Source: Chitinophaga sp. YR573 (lineage in GTDB: Bacteria; Bacteroidota; Bacteroidia; Chitinophagales; Chitinophagaceae). Taken from it: 64,000 bases of DNA. The stretch's first letter is position 1; each line of letters starts with the position of its first letter. The DNA is taken from contig NZ_FOJF01000002.1 of NCBI RefSeq assembly GCF_900110995.1, positions 744,001 through 808,000 of the forward strand. Direction: 5' to 3'. Positions 48,044 through 56,500 of the stretch are shown here, piece after piece. A program made the position numbers and the translations under genes. The notes below the pieces were generated by a model that saw nothing but the letters and a program-made list of their open reading frames with translations, searched no databases and was not told where the DNA came from.

Positions 48044-48421
48044 ATGAAACAATCTTGTTTTTTCGTATTTACTCTCATTGTTTTTTTATCCTATGGAACA
48101 GTTTCTTATTGCCAGACAAAACCATCTGAAGCAGAAATTAAACAACATTTAAGTGGATATCGTTCTCAGATAGATTCACTGGATGCTGCACTGATAAAAA
48201 TTATTGGTGAACGGGAAAGAGTTGTAAAAAAAGTTGGTATTTATAAAGCGGAAAATCATGTTCCTGCTTTGCAGAAAGATCGTTTCCAGCAGGTGTTGGC
48301 CACAGCTGTAGCGGCAGGCGAAAAGGAAGGGCTATCGCAGGTTTGTATTGAAGAAATCATGAACGCGATACATAAAGAAAGTCTTCGGATAGAGCAGGAA
48401 GATATAGAGAAAAAGCAGTGA
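48044..48421 (+). CDS. Exported AroQ-type chorismate mutase
   Basis: 125 residues. A signal peptide ends at about residue 23 (SYCQ), followed by a single all-helical AroQ domain. By comparison with the E. coli mutase, the active-site residues R40 (GYRSQIDSLD), R57 (GERERV), K68 (VGIYKAE) and the D79-R80 pair are present, and the last helix ends in IHKESLR. The enzyme converts chorismate to prephenate. An exported copy is unusual because the substrate is cytoplasmic; periplasmic forms are known in some Gram-negative bacteria and mycobacteria with unclear roles. Isochorismate-pyruvate lyase, which shares the fold, is the alternative. Confidence 0.82.
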   Translation: MKQSCFFVFTLIVFLSYGTVSYCQTKPSEAEIKQHLSGYRSQIDSLDAALIKIIGERERVVKKVGIYKAENHVPALQKDRFQQVLATAVAAGEKEGLSQVCIEEIMNAIHKESLRIEQEDIEKKQ

Positions 48422-48500
48422 AAATGATAGTCATAAAATCATTTTAATTTTACTAAAGGAATAGAAAATTATTAGTGTTTTTTATTCCTTTAGAAGATGT

Positions 48501-48530
48501 TTTGTGGATTGTGTTTTTTTATTACATTCG
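48501..48530 (+). promoter_or_regulatory. Promoter of the first small gene of the ART-like module
   Basis: TTTG (48501-48504), 18 bp, TACATTCG (48523-48530, one mismatch from TAnnTTTG). The start codon 48551 is about 20 bp further. The second copy keeps the -7 (48835-48842) but I find no TTTG at the matching -33 position. Confidence 0.45.
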
Positions 48531-48550
48531 CAAAAACAAAATTTAATTTT

Positions 48551-48733
48551 ATGAGTGATGAAGAATTTAAACGATTGAAGGATTTGTTCGAACGAAAATT
48601 GGCAGAACCTGTAACCAAAGAGGATGCTATACGTGAGCTTCAAGGGGCAGGTATTCTGGATGAACATGGTGAGTTGACACCAAGACATAAGAATCTTGGC
48701 CACGCACTGGCATTAGCAAGAAGTCTGCGCTAA
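48551..48733 (+). CDS. Putative antitoxin, copy 1 (60 residues)
   Basis: Start ATG 48551 (MSDEEF) is chosen because copy 2 begins at the matching place. It is a small acidic-to-neutral helical protein with the conserved block VTKEDAI, AGILDEHGELTP and HKNLG. It shares 38 of 60 positions with copy 2 by hand count. I know no named family, but short proteins with an AGILDExGxLT block often precede toxin-like genes. It is followed by a dead remnant of the ART-like gene rather than a full one, so it may now be an orphan antitoxin. Confidence 0.65.
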   Translation: MSDEEFKRLKDLFERKLAEPVTKEDAIRELQGAGILDEHGELTPRHKNLGHALALARSLR

Positions 48734-48764
48734 TTCGTTTATTGTTAACCTTAATAATTTGTCT

Positions 48765-48825
48765 ATGTATGATGTTCAACCAAACCTTATAATAGGTTTT
48801 TACGCCTGAGATGAAGGCTGTTTAC
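48765..48825 (+). pseudogene. Truncated copy of the ART-like gene
   Basis: ATG 48765 begins MYDVQPNLIIGFYA and then a stop at 48807-48809. The full gene at 49084 begins MYDIRPNLIIGFHGCDEA. The proposed catalytic His codon (CAC) is TAC here and the Cys codon region is altered to a TGA. Similarity continues for about 16 bp past the stop and ends at the second repeat unit. Confidence 0.75.
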
Positions 48826-48862
48826 CATTTTTATTACATTCACAAAAACAAAATCAAATTTT

Positions 48863-49045
48863 ATGACAGACAAACAAATTCAAATGCTTATTGATCTGAC
48901 CAAAAAAGAGTTGGCAGAATCTGTAACTAAAGAGGATGCTATAAGTAAGCTTCAAAGGGCCGGCATCCTGGATGAACATGGTGAGTTGACACCAATGCAT
49001 AAGAATCTTGGGTATGCACTCGCATACAGTTTAAGTAAAGACTGA
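48863..49045 (+). CDS. Putative antitoxin, copy 2 (60 residues)
   Basis: The paralogue of the gene at 48551, with the same length and the same VTKEDAI and AGILDEHGELTP blocks; differences gather at both ends. It lies 38 bp upstream of the ART-like gene on the same strand, the standard antitoxin-toxin order. It has no DNA-binding motif I can recognise, so it may neutralise by direct contact with the enzyme. The antitoxin role is an inference from order, size and neighbour. Confidence 0.65.
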   Translation: MTDKQIQMLIDLTKKELAESVTKEDAISKLQRAGILDEHGELTPMHKNLGYALAYSLSKD

Positions 49046-49083
49046 GAGTGATTTATTTATTGTTAACCTTAATAATTTTGTCC

Positions 49084-49770
49084 ATGTATGACATTCGACC
49101 AAACCTTATAATAGGTTTCCACGGCTGTGATGAAGCTGTCTGCCATTCTCTCATAAATAATCCTGATAACATAAAAATAAGCCAACAGCCTTTTGATTGG
49201 CTTGGGCATGGTATGTATTTCTGGGAGAATAATTATGAACGCGCATTGAGTTGGGCATTAGAGAAACAGCAAAGAGGAGAAATAAATAAACCGGCAGTAA
49301 TCGGAGCTGTAATAAGTCTAGGTAATTGTTGTGATTTTCTGGACTCTAAGAATACCCAAATATTAGAGTTTAACTATTCTCTGATGGAAAGTTTTTATCA
49401 GACATCAGGACAAATATTGCCTGAAAACAGAGATGTAGTAAATGATGAGCATAAAGATAAACTTTTGAGAGATTTGGATTGTACTGTAATAGAATTTATG
49501 CATGAGAGGATAGATAAACAGACAGCATCCGATAATTTTATAAATGGCTTTTCTGATTACAAATTATTTGATTCAGTTCGCGGAGCATTCATGGAAGGTG
49601 GGCCTGCATTTAAAGGTTCTGGCATTTCAAAAAAAAGCCATGTCCAGATTGCAATCCGCAATCCTAATTGCATAAAAGGATTCTTCCTGCCACGCCGGGA
49701 AGTAAACTATGCAAAATGGTATGGAGAAAAGTTCCGTGCTAATACTCATTCTCATACATCCGTAAATTAA
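49084..49770 (+). CDS. ADP-ribosyltransferase-like protein, candidate toxin
   Basis: 228 residues from ATG 49084. The frame is open from GTG 49048, but the remnant copy carries a 1-bp indel just upstream of its ATG while keeping the codons after it, which supports 49084. The N-terminus resembles the PARP-like/DUF3990 ART fold: H13 in IIGFHGC, Y45 in WLGHGMYF, and YERALSWALEKQ as the following helix, then the strand PAVIGAVISLGNC. This corresponds to the H-Y part of an H-Y-E catalytic triad; I cannot assign the third residue with confidence. The C-terminal block VQIAIRNPNCIKGFFLPR is distinctive. No signal peptide is present. It may modify an intracellular target in its own cell, held in check by the 60-residue protein upstream. 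Confidence 0.65.
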   Translation: MYDIRPNLIIGFHGCDEAVCHSLINNPDNIKISQQPFDWLGHGMYFWENNYERALSWALEKQQRGEINKPAVIGAVISLGNCCDFLDSKNTQILEFNYSLMESFYQTSGQILPENRDVVNDEHKDKLLRDLDCTVIEFMHERIDKQTASDNFINGFSDYKLFDSVRGAFMEGGPAFKGSGISKKSHVQIAIRNPNCIKGFFLPRREVNYAKWYGEKFRANTHSHTSVN

Positions 49771-49926
49771 CCCCGTTCTATTTCCCTGCGTTTCTTCTTC
49801 CCCCTTTCCTAATACCCAACCCCCCAGCTATATATCCATTTCATCCCCCATTTTTTCAGCTTCATCCCATATTCCGCAACTTCCTTCCCCATCTTTTGTC
49901 TTATTTTACAGTAAATACCAAGAAAT

Positions 49927-50292
49927 ATGAACAGGAAAACAACTGCATTAATTATTACTGCATTTTTTCTTTTTATCGGATCCTCCTTTGCCCAGGACAG
50001 TAAAAAAGAGCAAGGCGCAAAGGCACTGACAGATACAATGAAAACGCAGCTGTCTTTAAACGACGATCAGTACAAGCAAGTCTATGACATCAACCTGGAC
50101 TTCATATCTAAAGTTGCTTCTGTAAAGCAGGATGGAGATAGTAAAATGGCCAAATTCAAAAAGCTGAAGTCAATAGACGGAGATCGTGATGCCGCTCTTA
50201 AAAAAGTATTAACAGATGATCAGTTTAAGGACTTCCAGGCCTATAAACAGGAGAACAGGAAAGAAATGAAAGCACGGTTTCGTAAACAATAA
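49927..50292 (+). CDS. Small periplasmic helical protein (Spy/CpxP-like)
   Basis: 121 residues. A signal peptide ends in SSFAQ (about residue 22), followed by a Lys-rich all-helical body. Two LxxDQxK-type repeats, LSLNDDQYKQVYDIN and LTDDQFKDFQAYKQE, resemble the LTxxQ motifs of Spy/CpxP-like periplasmic chaperones, a common pattern in Bacteroidota. No Cys and no catalytic motif are present. The next gene starts 10 bp after the stop, so the two are probably co-transcribed. A role in envelope stress is possible; the family call is tentative. Confidence 0.7.
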   Translation: MNRKTTALIITAFFLFIGSSFAQDSKKEQGAKALTDTMKTQLSLNDDQYKQVYDINLDFISKVASVKQDGDSKMAKFKKLKSIDGDRDAALKKVLTDDQFKDFQAYKQENRKEMKARFRKQ

Positions 50293-50302
50293 CACTTATT
50301 TT

Positions 50303-50521
50303 ATGAAAAAGATAATTATTCCAGCCATAGCAGGCTTGTTATTCGTATCAGCACAAGGTATGGCCCAGCGTATTGTTGTAGTACACAGGGTTCCTTGCAG
50401 AGTAATAGCACCGGCAAGAGTGGTTGTAGCTGCTCCTATCGCAGTAGTAAGACCTGCCCCCGTGGTGGTAGTAGCCCCTCGCAGGGTGGTTTATTCCCGT
50501 CGGGCAATAGTATTGCGCTAG
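50303..50521 (+). CDS. Small Val/Arg/Pro-rich exported peptide
   Basis: 72 residues with a signal peptide ending in GMAQ (about residue 21). The mature part of about 50 residues is almost only Val, Ala, Pro and Arg, with repeated APxxVVxxP(A/R) units (RVIAPARVVVAAP, RPAPVVVVAP). It has a strong positive charge and one Cys. I know no family. Composition suggests a cationic surface-interacting or antimicrobial-like peptide, or a structural linker. It lies 10 bp after the Spy/CpxP-like gene, which may chaperone it. The coding call rests on the signal peptide, spacing and clean frame. Confidence 0.65.
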   Translation: MKKIIIPAIAGLLFVSAQGMAQRIVVVHRVPCRVIAPARVVVAAPIAVVRPAPVVVVAPRRVVYSRRAIVLR

Positions 50522-50548
50522 AAATTAGAAAAGAGGATTTGCTGTTTT

Positions 50549-50643
50549 TTGTAATATGAATGGTCCGCAACACCACTTATGACACATCAGGCCCTTCATC
50601 CGAACAACCTCCTGGTGGTGAAACTGGTCCATTCATATTACAA
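50549..50643. repeat. Long inverted repeat element, 15-bp perfect outer arms
   Basis: Positions 50549-50563 and 50629-50643 are exact reverse complements; inner CACCAC (50571-50576) and GTGGTG (50615-50620) extend the stem with a few mismatches. The whole would fold into a 95-nt hairpin. It lacks a T run and contains no ORF. It may be a small structured RNA, a MITE-like remnant or an mRNA-end structure of the upstream pair of genes. Confidence 0.65.
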
Positions 50644-50779
50644 CAGCAACTGCAATAAATAAGCCCCATACCTGACTCTCCCTGCCCGTTCCACCCTCCA
50701 TATTGCCCGTTTCACTTCTGAAGGCCATTCCCGGCTGACCATCTCCACGCATATTTGCACCTCAATAAATCTGAAACAA

Positions 50780-51160
50780 ATGAAGATCTCTATGCAACGG
50801 GGTGTAGCCATGCTTACGCTTATCCTGGGCTTATTCTCTACGAATGCATTCTCCCAGTCTCCTGATAAAATCAATGGTGAATGGATCAATGATCAGCATG
50901 ACAAAAAAATACTATTTCACAAGGCCGGCGATGGTACTTATGAAGGAGAGATGATCTGGTCTAAAGAGACAAAGGCTAAACCAGGACAAACAATCATCAA
51001 AGGGTTGAAATATAAAGATAATAAATACACCGGTGGACAATTATACCTGCCAGCCAGAGACGAATGGGTGAAATGCAGCGCCGTACTCAAAAACGATAAT
51101 ACACTTGAAATCACAGGTTCAAAAAGTATGTTCAGTAAAACAGTAACATGGACAAAATAG
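50780..51160 (+). CDS. DUF2147-family secreted protein
   Basis: 126 residues. A signal peptide (about residues 1-24, NAFSQ) precedes one DUF2147 domain: INGEWINDQHDKKILFHK, YEGEMIW, GLKYKDNKYTGGQLYLPA and a final strand SMFSKTVTWTK. The family is a small lipocalin-like beta-barrel, secreted or periplasmic, with unknown function. The stop overlaps the following TolC-like gene by 13 bp, so translation is probably coupled and the protein may belong to the efflux operon. Confidence 0.88.
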   Translation: MKISMQRGVAMLTLILGLFSTNAFSQSPDKINGEWINDQHDKKILFHKAGDGTYEGEMIWSKETKAKPGQTIIKGLKYKDNKYTGGQLYLPARDEWVKCSAVLKNDNTLEITGSKSMFSKTVTWTK

Positions 51161-52503
51161 TAATCATGCTGTACATGCTGTTTTTTACAACTACCATGAA
51201 AGCACAGCAGCAGCTGAACAATTACGTAAAAGAAGGACTAACATCCAACCTGGGGGTAAAACAACTGAACGCCGACTACTCAAAAGCCCTATGGACGCTA
51301 AAAGAGGTGAAACGTATGTATGGCCCTAACCTGGATGCCGTTGCTTCTTATACACATACCTTCAAAGAAGGTATTGCTATACCAGCCGCGGACAGTACCA
51401 ATGCTCTCTCGGTAGGTTTACACAAAATGCTGGAGCAGTCCAATTCAGGCCTCATCAAAGATGGTAAGATCTATTTCCCTTTACCACAACAATATATGGC
51501 AGGAGTACAGCTGACTCAGACTGTATACAGCGCGGAATTGCACTATAACAGGGATATGAAAGAGGCAGGTACCCAACAGGCAAAAGCCCGACTGGAAGAC
51601 TTTAAAATCTCCCTGGAAGCAGATATCCGCTCTGCCTATTTCCAGTACCTGGAAGCTTATTATGTTGAGATAGCAACGGCTGAAGGAATGGATATCGCTG
51701 TAAAGAACCTGCATAGCGTAGAAAACCAGATTTCCGCACAAAAGGCTACAAAGGAAGCTTTATATAAATCCAGGGCAAATGTGAGCCTCGTAGCCACCAA
51801 ACAACGGAATGCAGATAATGCATTACTAAAAGCGCAGTATTATTTCAATTTTCTACTGAACAGAAATATGACTGCTGATATAAATATCGATAGCGCTTAT
51901 GTATTTGATCCATTAAAACATTACTCTTTGCAAACAGACGAAACCAGTAAAGAGCATCAATATCAGCTGGATAATATCCGTTACATGGAAATGGCTACAG
52001 GCTCTCAGATGAAAATGCTGAATGCCAATAAATTGCCGCAGGTACAATTCAGCACATTTGCGGGGCTGCAAACACAGGGGTTCAGCGAAAGTAATGCCCA
52101 GCGACCTATGATACAGATGAAACTCTCCCTTAAATGGAACCTGTTCAATATGGGGGTGAACAATGCTAAATACAAGGAGGCAGAGATGCAACAGCAAAGT
52201 ATTCAACAGCAATTCGGACAGGAACAGCAACAGTTACTCCTGAATGAGAAGACAGCTTACAGAGATGTAAGCACGCAGTTGAACAACTACGCTTCTGTTA
52301 ACGACAGTTATATCAATGCGGAAGTGTATTACAAAGCTGTTGAGGAGAAATTTCAATTGGGAATGGCCGGTATCCTGGACATTACAGATGCGGAAAACCA
52401 ATTGTTGCAGGCTAATATAGACCGGCAGAAATGGTATTACGACCTGCAAATGAAAACAGCCAGTTATCTGAAATCTACCGGTAAAACTATTTCTATCCTT
52501 TAA
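51148..52503 (+). CDS. TolC-family outer-membrane efflux protein
   Basis: 451 residues. A signal peptide (about residues 1-19) is followed by the duplicated OEP domain: long helices with an ADIRSAYFQYLEAYYV segment in the first half and LLLNEKTAYRDVSTQLNNYA with EEKFQLGMAGILDITDAEN in the second. The latter is the TolC-like end motif. It forms the outer-membrane channel for the MFP and RND proteins encoded just downstream (9-bp gap). The substrate is not predictable. Confidence 0.92.
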   Translation: MDKIVIMLYMLFFTTTMKAQQQLNNYVKEGLTSNLGVKQLNADYSKALWTLKEVKRMYGPNLDAVASYTHTFKEGIAIPAADSTNALSVGLHKMLEQSNSGLIKDGKIYFPLPQQYMAGVQLTQTVYSAELHYNRDMKEAGTQQAKARLEDFKISLEADIRSAYFQYLEAYYVEIATAEGMDIAVKNLHSVENQISAQKATKEALYKSRANVSLVATKQRNADNALLKAQYYFNFLLNRNMTADINIDSAYVFDPLKHYSLQTDETSKEHQYQLDNIRYMEMATGSQMKMLNANKLPQVQFSTFAGLQTQGFSESNAQRPMIQMKLSLKWNLFNMGVNNAKYKEAEMQQQSIQQQFGQEQQQLLLNEKTAYRDVSTQLNNYASVNDSYINAEVYYKAVEEKFQLGMAGILDITDAENQLLQANIDRQKWYYDLQMKTASYLKSTGKTISIL

Positions 52504-52512
52504 GAAAAAAGC

Positions 52513-53529
52513 ATGAAACATTATCATATCATCCTCATACTATTATTCACTTCCTGTGCTCATCAGCTACCTCCTGCAACGGAAATACGGCCGGTAGTAG
52601 AGGTCGTGTATCCACAAATGGGTAAGCAAACAGTTACCCTCGCAGCAAGCGGAATGATCGCCAACAGCGAAGAAATTTCACTCTCTTTTAAAACCGGTGG
52701 TATGGTGGAACAGGTGAATGCAGAGGAGGGACAATACGTACAGAAAGGCGCGTTACTGGCCAGACTGAACATCACAGAACTGGATGCTCAACTGCAACAG
52801 TCGGATTTGAATATCAGTAAACTGCAAAGAGATGAAAGCAGGCTGATAAAACTGGTAAAAGATACGACTGCCACTATAGAACAATTACAGAACACGCAAA
52901 CCAGCCTGTCCACTGCTAAAGAGCAGAAACGCGGACTGGAATACAACAAACAACAGGGATATCTGTACGCTCCATCAGCTGGATTCATTCTTAAACGTAC
53001 CGTTAACCCCGGCGAATTTAAATCACCGGGATCCCCCGTATTTACATTAGGCAGTAATACTTCAGACAGTAAATGGGTATTCAAAATAAGTGTAAGCGAC
53101 AAAGACAGGATACAACTACACATGGATCAAAAAACAATGATAACCCTGGATGCACTGCCAGGAAAATCCTTCAATGGCAATATTATAAAACTTTCTTCCA
53201 TTCCTGATGTGCAAACTGGCACATACGATTGTTATGTAAGTTTTGATCCGGGAACAACCAACATTGTATACGGCCTTACCGGTAAATTAAGTGTGGGATA
53301 TGAATCTTCGGAAGCATATACCACACTGTCACTGGATGCTTTAACAGGTGTTGATGGTAATGATGCTATCGTCTATACAATCGGCGCAGACAGCCTCGTA
53401 GAAAGAAAGTCAGTACATATTCACAGTATCAACAGCAAGACAGTCTCCATAGAAGAACAATTAAATGCAGCCGTCATTACTGCCGGAAAGAACGATGTTA
53501 TACCGGGTAAGAGGGTGAAAATAAAATGA
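52513..53529 (+). CDS. RND efflux periplasmic adaptor (membrane fusion lipoprotein)
   Basis: 338 residues. Lipobox LFTSC gives a lipidated Cys at residue 15. The lipoyl-type domain is split by a helical hairpin of about 45 residues (DAQLQQSDLNISKLQRDESR is one part). The second lipoyl half (GYLYAPSAGFILKRTVNPGEF) is followed by beta-barrel and membrane-proximal domains. It links the RND pump to the TolC channel. It lies in the order TolC, adaptor, pump with gaps of 9 and 1 bp. Confidence 0.93.
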   Translation: MKHYHIILILLFTSCAHQLPPATEIRPVVEVVYPQMGKQTVTLAASGMIANSEEISLSFKTGGMVEQVNAEEGQYVQKGALLARLNITELDAQLQQSDLNISKLQRDESRLIKLVKDTTATIEQLQNTQTSLSTAKEQKRGLEYNKQQGYLYAPSAGFILKRTVNPGEFKSPGSPVFTLGSNTSDSKWVFKISVSDKDRIQLHMDQKTMITLDALPGKSFNGNIIKLSSIPDVQTGTYDCYVSFDPGTTNIVYGLTGKLSVGYESSEAYTTLSLDALTGVDGNDAIVYTIGADSLVERKSVHIHSINSKTVSIEEQLNAAVITAGKNDVIPGKRVKIK

Positions 53530-53530
53530 T

Positions 53531-56500
53531 ATGAATATTCCTAAATTCTTTATAAAACACTGGCAGTTTACGGTATGTATATTCCTGATGATTTTAGTCT
53601 GGGGTATTCACTCGTTCCGTACAATGCCCAAGAGTGAAGATCCTTTGTTCCCTGTACCTACCTACCAGGTAGTATGTATTTATCCGGGTGCCAGTCCGGC
53701 CGATATGGAACAACTCATCGTTAAACCACTGGAATCTGCTATTGGTACATTGACGGAAATTGAATCTGTCAAAACAAATATCAACGATGGGATGGCTTTT
53801 ATACAAGTCAAATTCCTGCAAACAGCGGATGAAGATAAAAAGTATGATGAAGTACAGCGGGAAGTTGATAAGGTCCGTCCGGACCTGCCAGACGGAATAG
53901 CCAGTCTGGATGTTATTCAGGGATCCACCAGTAATGTGAATGTATTACAATATGCACTGGTAAGTGATGATAAGCCTTATCGTGATCTGGAAACAATGGC
54001 AGACAATATCAAACAGGAAATAGAACAGGTAAAGGGAGTAAAGGAAGTAGTGATACATGCATTACCACAACAACAGATCACGGTAAATATAGACCTGTCA
54101 AAAATGGCAACCATGGGCATTACATTAACAGATATCTCAAACGCTGTAAAGAGTGAGTCAGTGAATGTTCCCGGCGGATTTATAGATGTAACCAGCAACA
54201 GGTATAATGTAAAAACTACTGGCGATTATGAAACCGTTGAAGCCATTAAAAATACGATTATCAAATCAGCAAATGGTAACATCATCTATCTTAAAAATAT
54301 TGCAGACATTCAAAGTGGTTATGAACAGAAGGCTTACTATGCAAGATACAATGGGCGCAAAACTATTTTTATAGCAGCTAATCAACAGGAGAATACCAAC
54401 ATTTTCACTGTAACCGAAAAGGTAGAAGAGAAGCTCCAACCTTATTATAAACTGAATAACGGCATTACACTGGTCAAAATGTTCGACCAGAGTATCAGTG
54501 TGTCGCACCGGCTGTATGGTCTTTACCGCGATTTTATTATTGCTGTACTACTGGTACTGGTTACACTGTTGCCACTGGGATTAAGGGCCTCTTATGTAGT
54601 TATGTTTGCGATTCCTACTTCTATTTTTATTGGGATCACATTGTTGTATCTGACAGGTTATTCCCTGAACCAGTTCTCTATTGTAGGACTTGTTATTGCA
54701 CTGGGACTGCTGGTAGATGATAGTATTATTGTAGTGGAGAACATCGTAGCAAAACTGCGCAAAGGAGAAAACAAGATAGATGCTGCTGTAAATGGAACTA
54801 ACCAGTTACTGGGAGCAATAGCAGCTGTAACAGTATGTATCGTGTTATCGTTTCTTCCACTGGTAACCCTGGATGGGGCTACCGGAGACTTTATCCGTAC
54901 ACTTCCACTGGCGGTTATATTTACCATGTTGGGTTCATTGTTCGTGTCATTAACATTAACGCCCATGATCTCCAGCTGGTTGCTGAAGGATAAAATAGGA
55001 GATAATATCTTTTATCGCTGGGTGATGAAACTGAATGAAGGACCCTTTCTTAAAGTACTTCATAAATGTTTGAAATATCCTAAAACGACGTTATCCATTG
55101 CAGGAGCGCTGGTGTTGACAGGCGTTATATTGATCAAAGTGATTGGTTCTACCTTTTTTCCGGTAGCAGAAAAGCCTCAGTTCATGATCAATGTTACAAT
55201 GCCTTTAGAGAAGAATATCGCCTCAGTAGATAGTATATGCAGTCTTATTGAAAGAGAAGTATTTAAACATCCGCAGATAAAATCGGTAGCAACGAACATA
55301 GGAAAGGGAAATCCTATGATCTATTATAACCTGCCACAGCTGGGACAAAAGGCCAACACAGCCCAGTTGATATGTGATATCGGCCATTATGAGAAAGACG
55401 AAATGAATTTACTGCTGGACTCTCTGAGAAATGTGTTTGCACAATATGCAGGCACTAAAATACAGGTAAAGGAATTTGTGCAAGGCCCTCCCGTACAGAA
55501 CCCTGTTGAAGTACGTATGACAGGAGATAACCTGGATACCCTGAAAATGTTGTCGGCAAAAGTAGAAAATATTATGCAGCGGACGCCTGGGACTATCTAT
55601 ATAGATAACCCATTGAAAGAGTCTAAATCTGAGCTGAAGGTTGTAGTGAATCATGAGAAAGCGCTGGCATTAGGGATACCTATATCAGAGATCTCCAAGA
55701 CACTCCGTATGGCATTTGCCGGTTTACCGGTAGGGGAGTTCTCCGATAATTCCGGCAAAGATTACAACTTTAAAATTGTACTGACGCTGAATGAGGATAG
55801 TCGTAAAACATTTGATGTATTTGATAAGGTATACGTCGCTGCCATAACGGGTAAGCTGATACCTTTTTCTCAGATCGCTTCTTATCAGTTCCAGGTGAGC
55901 GCTCCTACTATCCAGCATTATGACAGAGTAAGGAGTGTTACTGTTACCAGCAGTACGGCCTCTGGTTTCCTGACCAGCAACGTTGCCAATGCAATAATGA
56001 AGGAAGTGAAAAAGATAAAATTTCCAGCCTCTTATAGCTTTACAGCAGGAGGGGAGACGGAGAAAAAGAAGGAATCTTTCAGTGGATTGACCAGCGCTTT
56101 ACTCATTGCCATATTTGCTATTACAGCGGTACTGATCCTGGCGTTTCATGGGGTGAGAGGAACGCTGATCGTGGCTTCTGCCATTCCTCTGGGTATATTT
56201 GGGTCTATAGTCGCATTGTGGATAGGCGGATATACTTTTTCCTTCACGGCATTTATCGGCATTGTTACACTGGTTGGACTGGAAGTAAAGAACACGATTA
56301 TCATTGTAGATTTTACCAACCAGATGCGGGCACATGGTCATGATATAGACAAAGCGATTGAACTGGCCCGTGAAGAGCGGTTCACACCTATCTTTCTGAC
56401 AACGCTCACAGCTGTATTTGCCCTGGTACCATTAGTAATAGAGCGTTCGGAATTCTTTTCCCCACTGGCACTTGTACTCATTGGTGGTTTGCTAAGCTCT

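Larger units (their letters stand above)
48521..49120 (+). repeat. Tandem duplication, about 312-bp period
   Basis: The segment from about 48521 to 48825 recurs from about 48833 to 49135. Both copies contain the leader ATTACATTC(A/G)CAAAAAC, a 60-codon gene and the first codons of the ART-like gene. The gene starts are exactly 312 bp apart (48551 and 48863). The ART-gene starts are 319 bp apart (48765 and 49084) because of small indels. Divergence between copies shows the duplication is not recent. Confidence 0.85.

Noticed and set aside
49048..49083. GTG start giving a 240-residue ART-like protein
   Set aside because: The duplicated remnant has a 1-bp indel between the two possible starts while the codons after ATG 49084 are kept, so the upstream part is not coding.
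48521..49135. CRISPR or short tandem repeat array
   Set aside because: There are only two long diverged copies with coding content and no spacers.
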